From: Bacteroidota bacterium
GTDB lineage: Bacteria > Bacteroidota > Bacteroidia > Cytophagales > Cyclobacteriaceae
NCBI GenBank assembly: GCA_018266395.1
Contig: JAFEAM010000003.1
Span: 124,001-188,000, forward strand
Reading direction: 5' to 3'
Length of the DNA stretch: 64,000 nt
Notes under the pieces: generated by a model
What the model saw: only the letters and a program-made list of their open reading frames with translations
What the model was told of the DNA's origin: nothing
Databases searched by the model: none
Translations under genes and position numbers: made by a program
Shown here: positions 62,757 to 64,000 of the stretch, one piece after another
Numbering within the stretch: the first letter of the stretch is position 1
Layout of the letters: the number at the start of each line of letters is the position of its first letter

Positions 62757-63542
62757 ATGGATTTACAGTTGAATGATCGTCGGGCGGTGGTTTGTGGAAG
62801 TACACAAGGTATTGGTAAAGCCTCGGCAATTGAATTGGCTCTGCTTGGGGCATCGGTTACACTGATTGCAAGAAACAAGGCAAAACTTGAGTCAACTTTA
62901 AGTGAGCTGGATCGCAGCAAGGGCCAGCACCACGATTACCTTGTTGCGGATTTCTCGCAGCCGCAGGAGCTAAAGAAGATTATGGAATTGTACGCAGCCA
63001 ATACCGAAGTACATATTCTGGTCAACAATACTGGAGGTCCCCCGAGCGGTCCTGCTATCACCGCGAATCTTAATGAATTTATAAGCGCATTTTCGAATCA
63101 CCTTCTCTGCAACCAAGTGCTTGTCCAGGCGCTGACTCCCGGGATGAAAAAAGCCGGATATGGTCGGATTATCAATATCATTTCTACATCTGTAAAAGTA
63201 CCGATCAGGGGACTCGGCGTTTCCAATACCATCCGTGGGGCAGTTGCTAATTGGGCAAAGACCTTGTCGGTGGAATTGGGACCCTTCGGAATTACAGTCA
63301 ATAATGTGCTGCCTGGCGCCTCCATGACCGGGAGGCTGGAGTCGATCATAAAAGACCGGGCCAGCAAGCAAAACAAAACTGTTGAGGAGGTCGAAAAAGA
63401 GATGATTGCTGAAATTCCGGCAGGCAGGATTTCAACTCCTGCAGAGGTAGCCGCTGCCGTGGCGTTTCTTTCGACTCCGGCTGCGGGTTATATTAATGGA
63501 ATCAATGTTCCAGTGGATGGCGGAAGAACCGGAAGTCTCTGA
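62757..63542 (+). CDS. SDR-family oxidoreductase with substituted catalytic Tyr and Lys
   Basis: 261 residues of the short-chain dehydrogenase family with a variant cofactor motif, GSTQGIG, and NNTGGPP where NNAG is usual. An ungapped alignment with the FabG in this window (N140 to residue 160) puts S156 at the catalytic Tyr and R160 at the catalytic Lys; S143 is kept. Ordinary SDR chemistry would need Tyr and Lys. The DGG box near the C-terminus is typical (NVPVDGGRTGSL). It lies 2 bases before the semialdehyde dehydrogenase and next to the kynurenine genes, suggesting a role in that pathway. Confidence 0.85.
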   Translation: MDLQLNDRRAVVCGSTQGIGKASAIELALLGASVTLIARNKAKLESTLSELDRSKGQHHDYLVADFSQPQELKKIMELYAANTEVHILVNNTGGPPSGPAITANLNEFISAFSNHLLCNQVLVQALTPGMKKAGYGRIINIISTSVKVPIRGLGVSNTIRGAVANWAKTLSVELGPFGITVNNVLPGASMTGRLESIIKDRASKQNKTVEEVEKEMIAEIPAGRISTPAEVAAAVAFLSTPAAGYINGINVPVDGGRTGSL

Positions 63543-63544
63543 CG

Positions 63545-64000
63545 ATGCTGAAAATACAAAACTATATTGATGGCAAACTTGTAGATGCCATATCCGGCGC
63601 AAGCTTGCCAAATATTGATCCTTCGGAAGGAAGGGCATATTCAATGGTACCTGATTCAGATGCCAAAGATGTTGAGCTCGCGGTACAGGCTGCGAAGGAA
63701 GCATTTCTGACCTGGTCAATCATGCCAGCCGAGAAACGTAGTGCAGTCCTTTCCCGAATTGCCGACTTTATCGAGAGGGATATACAGGAATTGGCAAGGG
63801 CCGAGAGTATTGATAATGGAAAGACGCTTTCACTCGCCTTATCGCTTGATATTCCCAGGGCAGCATCCAACATAAGATTTTATGCAACAGGGGCGCTGCA
63901 CTTTTCAAGTGAAGCCCACATTACGGGTAATGAAGCTGTAAATTATACACTTAGAGTGCCGACAGGAGTGGTCGGCTGTATTTCACCCTGGAATCTTCCG
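63545..64000 (+). CDS. Aldehyde dehydrogenase, probably 2-aminomuconic semialdehyde dehydrogenase, cut by window end
   Basis: 152 N-terminal residues are present, starting 2 bases after the SDR stop. The opening (LKIQNYIDGKLVDAISG ... NIDPSEGRAYSMVPDSD) and VPTGVVGCISPWNLP are ALDH N-terminal features; the catalytic Cys lies beyond the window. Context, directly beside 3-hydroxyanthranilate dioxygenase and its neighbours, suggests oxidation of 2-aminomuconate semialdehyde. This would continue the degradation of 3-hydroxyanthranilate, after a decarboxylase not seen here. The assignment to substrate is from context, not sequence. Confidence 0.85.
   Translation, partial: MLKIQNYIDGKLVDAISGASLPNIDPSEGRAYSMVPDSDAKDVELAVQAAKEAFLTWSIMPAEKRSAVLSRIADFIERDIQELARAESIDNGKTLSLALSLDIPRAASNIRFYATGALHFSSEAHITGNEAVNYTLRVPTGVVGCISPWNLP

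Overview
The window looks like chromosomal core-genome DNA from a member of the Bacteroidota, probably a Cytophagales relative. This rests on gene content and on promoters. Many genes carry a Bacteroidota-type -7 box (TAnnTTTG) and none shows a clear Shine-Dalgarno dependence. There are tandem Oar-like TonB-dependent receptors, an NqrF subunit, a CPBP protease, a kynurenine catabolic cluster, and a metY-metX-hom operon behind a SAM riboswitch. I saw no prophage, insertion sequence, CRISPR array, rRNA or tRNA. About 52 protein genes are supported; the first (amino acid permease) and the last (aldehyde dehydrogenase) are cut by the window edges.

Layout. 1-6.2 kb, mostly minus strand: permease, serine hydrolase, GH5-like glycosidase, GroES-like protein with a tiny partner, lipoprotein, RmuC-like coiled-coil nuclease, biotin carrier protein. 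6.3-14.9 kb, plus strand: dgt, an MMPL/RND exporter, ileS-lspA-fRMsr. 14.9-18.2 kb: haem-binding protein, an unknown protein, a non-coding stretch of three different 10-11 bp tandem arrays, and a membrane-anchored GltB-like FMN enzyme. 18.2-23.9 kb, minus strand: acylphosphatase, GapN-type dehydrogenase, two paralogous small secreted proteins ending in CxxCGIRH, a staphylococcal-nuclease-like pseudoenzyme, an orphan RskA-like domain and lpdA. 24-26.6 kb: fabG, a secreted Ntn-hydrolase/TPR/CBM48 fusion, DinB. 26.7-30.8 kb: promoter, SAM riboswitch, 43-codon Cys-rich leader, alternative hairpins, then metY-metX-hom. 30.9-37.4 kb: nqrF, ureohydrolase homologue, psd, glutamate dehydrogenase, cdsA, CPBP protease. 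37.5-46.9 kb, plus strand: dusB, EamA exporter, FAD oxidoreductase, a large TolB-like/beta-barrel protein, yicC, a triple-repeat secreted protein, a Tat-exported aminotransferase. 47-59.5 kb: Nramp-like transporter without canonical metal ligands, M14 carboxypeptidase, two Oar-like receptors, MltF. 59.5-64 kb: kmo, kynU, 3-hydroxyanthranilate dioxygenase, an SDR with a replaced catalytic Tyr/Lys, and a semialdehyde dehydrogenase.

Main points of interest. The metY leader combines a SAM-I riboswitch, whose P1-P4 helices and pseudoknot can all be drawn, with a short ORF ending in five cysteines within eleven residues, followed by hairpins that compete for the same bases; this suggests combined SAM and cysteine control of methionine synthesis. 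Several enzymes have lost family-defining residues: the SNase homologue, GapN, the kynurenine-locus SDR, the Nramp homologue and the arginase homologue. These are readings of the sequence against remembered family motifs, with no database search.
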